Assembly: GCA_021160705.1 (NCBI GenBank)
Contig: JAGHBZ010000083.1
Location: forward strand, 1-8,460
DNA: 8,460 bases
Source of the DNA: Candidatus Sumerlaeota bacterium
GTDB lineage: Bacteria; Sumerlaeota; Sumerlaeia; MWCT01; JAGHBZ01
Direction of reading: 5' to 3'
Positions within the stretch are counted from its first letter, which is position 1; each line of letters opens with the position of its first letter. This document shows positions 7,141 through 8,460 of this stretch, in pieces. Both the position numbers and the translations under genes were made by a program. The notes beneath the pieces are model-generated. The model was given only the letters and a program-made list of their open reading frames with translations. It did no database searches and was not told where the DNA came from.

Positions 7141-8280
7141 TTAACTTTTTTTCATCAACTCGGTGAGCCCAATCTTTAATGCCCATTGATAAAGAGATTT
7201 TTGTTCTGTGTCAGCAGAGGCGTTGATTTTCTCTTTAAGCAGACGCACAAATTCGCCTCGTACCCCGGGTTCAGTGGCTATTTTATTTACTGTCTCTGAA
7301 TGCAAAATATCCGTCTTATCAACGACGTCCAGATAAAAGAATCTATCAGCGAATCGTTCTCTGATGAGTTCATCAATATTCAATTCCGGCGCAATACCGG
7401 TGAGCCGTAACCGAAGCAATGTATTCCGGGCATCATTCTCAGCGAGACGCTCAATGTACTTTTCCAGTGCATCCATCGTTTCAAATTCAGTTACGTCAAT
7501 GCTAATTTCTCTCAAGGTTCGCCGATTAAATTTGTGCCTTTCAATGTTCACCCTATCCTCAGAAACCTCTGCTATCACAAGATACCGCTCACCTGACTCA
7601 GTGAAATCAAGTCCTTCAAGGGTACCGGGATATACTATCCTGTTGTTGCCAAATGAATCAAAATTGTGGTAATGCCCCAATGCGATGTAGTGCATTCCGC
7701 TCTCTAAAAGACGATGATAACTCAAAGGGAGGTACTCCGGGGGAGGTGTCTCTGCGTGCTGCGGAATCTTTTCAATGATTGAGCCGTGAATTATTGCGAT
7801 ATGTATGCCCTGCTTATCCTGTCGCTTGAAGATGTCAAATGGCGGTGTAGATTCATACCTGTCCCATACCATCCCGTATAAATATACGCTCACTCCCCTG
7901 ATATTAATTTCCACAGGTTCACCAATATTAGGTGAATGAAGCAATATTACACCGGGAAAGTTTTCTTCATTATGGTAAACAGATGTAGCATACGCATAGG
8001 AATCATGAGTTCCGGGCACCAATGCGACGGGGATACCCGTCTCGTGGAGCAATGAGAACTTTGATTTCACCAGCTGCAGGAGATGATGTGATGGGTTTTG
8101 AGATTCAAACAAATCCCCCGCTATGATAACCAGGTCAATTCGATGCTCTGGTGTGAGTGCAAACTCAATTGCCCTGACAAAGGCATCCTCAAGGTCTTTC
8201 TGGCGTTCACGGGCTTTGTCGCCAAGAAAACTTAACGAGGCACCCAGATGCACGTCCGCTATATGTAACACTCTCACCAT
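7141..8280 (-). CDS. YhaO/SbcD/Mre11-like metallophosphoesterase (DNA repair exonuclease subunit)
   Basis: This 379-residue cytoplasmic protein has the calcineurin-like phosphoesterase fold of SbcD, Mre11 and YhaO, which use two metal ions to cut DNA ends. The motifs run in order: ADVH (Asp 9, His 11), GDLF (Asp 56), PGTHD (89-93), HGS (His 165) and GHYH (His 203, His 205). Motif III is usually GNHD, where the Asn binds metal. Here it is Thr 91, so metal binding may differ. YPGTLEGLDFTESGERY (217-233) is the capping segment typical of the YhaO branch. The C-terminal 130 residues would hold the DNA- or ATPase-binding part. The length is close to SbcD (about 400). The ATPase gene follows after 52 bp, as expected for a nuclease-ATPase pair. 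The ATG at 8280 gives the usual short N-terminus before the first strand; GAG six bases upstream is a weak ribosome site. The symbol is left open because sbcD and yhaO both fit. Confidence 0.93.
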   Translation of the reverse strand: MVRVLHIADVHLGASLSFLGDKARERQKDLEDAFVRAIEFALTPEHRIDLVIIAGDLFESQNPSHHLLQLVKSKFSLLHETGIPVALVPGTHDSYAYATSVYHNEENFPGVILLHSPNIGEPVEINIRGVSVYLYGMVWDRYESTPPFDIFKRQDKQGIHIAIIHGSIIEKIPQHAETPPPEYLPLSYHRLLESGMHYIALGHYHNFDSFGNNRIVYPGTLEGLDFTESGERYLVIAEVSEDRVNIERHKFNRRTLREISIDVTEFETMDALEKYIERLAENDARNTLLRLRLTGIAPELNIDELIRERFADRFFYLDVVDKTDILHSETVNKIATEPGVRGEFVRLLKEKINASADTEQKSLYQWALKIGLTELMKKS

Positions 8281-8324
8281 TGCTGACTCATTGAGTATTG
8301 AGGCTTATTGAAAATTCATCTCAG

Positions 8325-8337
8325 GCAAAACTTTTGC
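8325..8337. repeat. 13-bp perfect palindrome upstream of the nuclease gene
   Basis: GCAAAACTTTTGC has two 6-bp arms around a single central base, 45 bp before the nuclease ATG. That position would suit an operator near a promoter. No strong -10/-35 pair was found beside it, and an A/T-run palindrome of this size can arise by chance. Confidence 0.25.
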
Positions 8338-8385
8338 AGTTAAAAACCCTGCTTTTCTGTCTCAGCAATTAACCGACATCTACAG

Positions 8386-8426
8386 GATGAACTGGTCTTT
8401 CTGTTACAGTATCTATTTTGTTCATC
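8386..8426. repeat. Nested inverted repeat in the leader region of the nuclease-ATPase genes
   Basis: Perfect 7-bp arms GATGAAC (8386-8392) and GTTCATC (8420-8426) enclose CTGTTACAG (8401-8409), itself a 4-bp-arm palindrome. The two dyads share nearly the same centre (8406 and 8405). It lies about 106-146 bp upstream of the nuclease ATG. It could be a regulator site or a weak RNA stem; neither is proven. The rest of 8281-8460 shows no convincing gene. Confidence 0.25.
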
Positions 8427-8460
8427 TCGCTAATGCAAAGTGGATTACTTTTTTATAACC

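Noticed and set aside
8369..8425. 18-codon minus-strand open frame starting with ATG, considered as a leader peptide
   Set aside because: There is no spaced ribosome site (GAG touches the ATG), no amino-acid bias typical of attenuators and no terminator hairpin after it.

Overview
The window is one co-directional block of five genes, all on the minus strand, with no visible RNA gene, mobile element or CRISPR array. In transcription order (right to left) it holds: a YhaO/SbcD-type metallophosphoesterase nuclease (7141-8280); a YhaN/Rad50-type ATPase with a transmembrane hairpin inside its coiled coil (4548-7088); a membrane-spanning Ser/Thr protein kinase with a zinc ribbon at one end and a predicted extracytoplasmic lamin-tail domain at the other (2337-4367); the excision-repair endonuclease UvrC (338-2230); and the start of RuvX/YqgF (1-338), cut by the window edge.

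Organism: base composition is moderate to AT-leaning, start and stop codons are bacterial, and there is no sign of recent transfer. UvrC and RuvX establish a bacterium. A zinc-ribbon STPK with a large exported C-terminal domain, together with a lamin-tail domain, fits deep-branching, mostly uncultivated bacterial phyla with large kinase repertoires (planctomycete-like or neighbouring candidate phyla). That placement is inference; the sequence cannot name the phylum.

Layout: 8281-8460 is a leader with two dyad symmetries and no convincing gene. The nuclease and ATPase genes are 52 bp apart and look like one transcription unit encoding a two-subunit complex. A 174-180 bp gap with a TTGACA box and a 16-bp near-palindrome precedes the kinase. 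A 106-bp gap with a good sigma70-like promoter (TTGCCA, 18 bp, TAAAAT) precedes uvrC. uvrC and ruvX share one base (TAATG), so they are almost certainly co-transcribed and probably translationally coupled. No convincing Rho-independent terminator was found in any gap.

How the genes may work together: four of the five products act on DNA (an end-processing ATPase/nuclease pair, excision repair, and a resolvase-fold protein). The odd one out is the kinase, which could carry an envelope or outside signal inward. Its surface-exposed lamin-tail domain is the most unusual feature of the window. A functional link between the kinase and the repair genes is suggested only by position.
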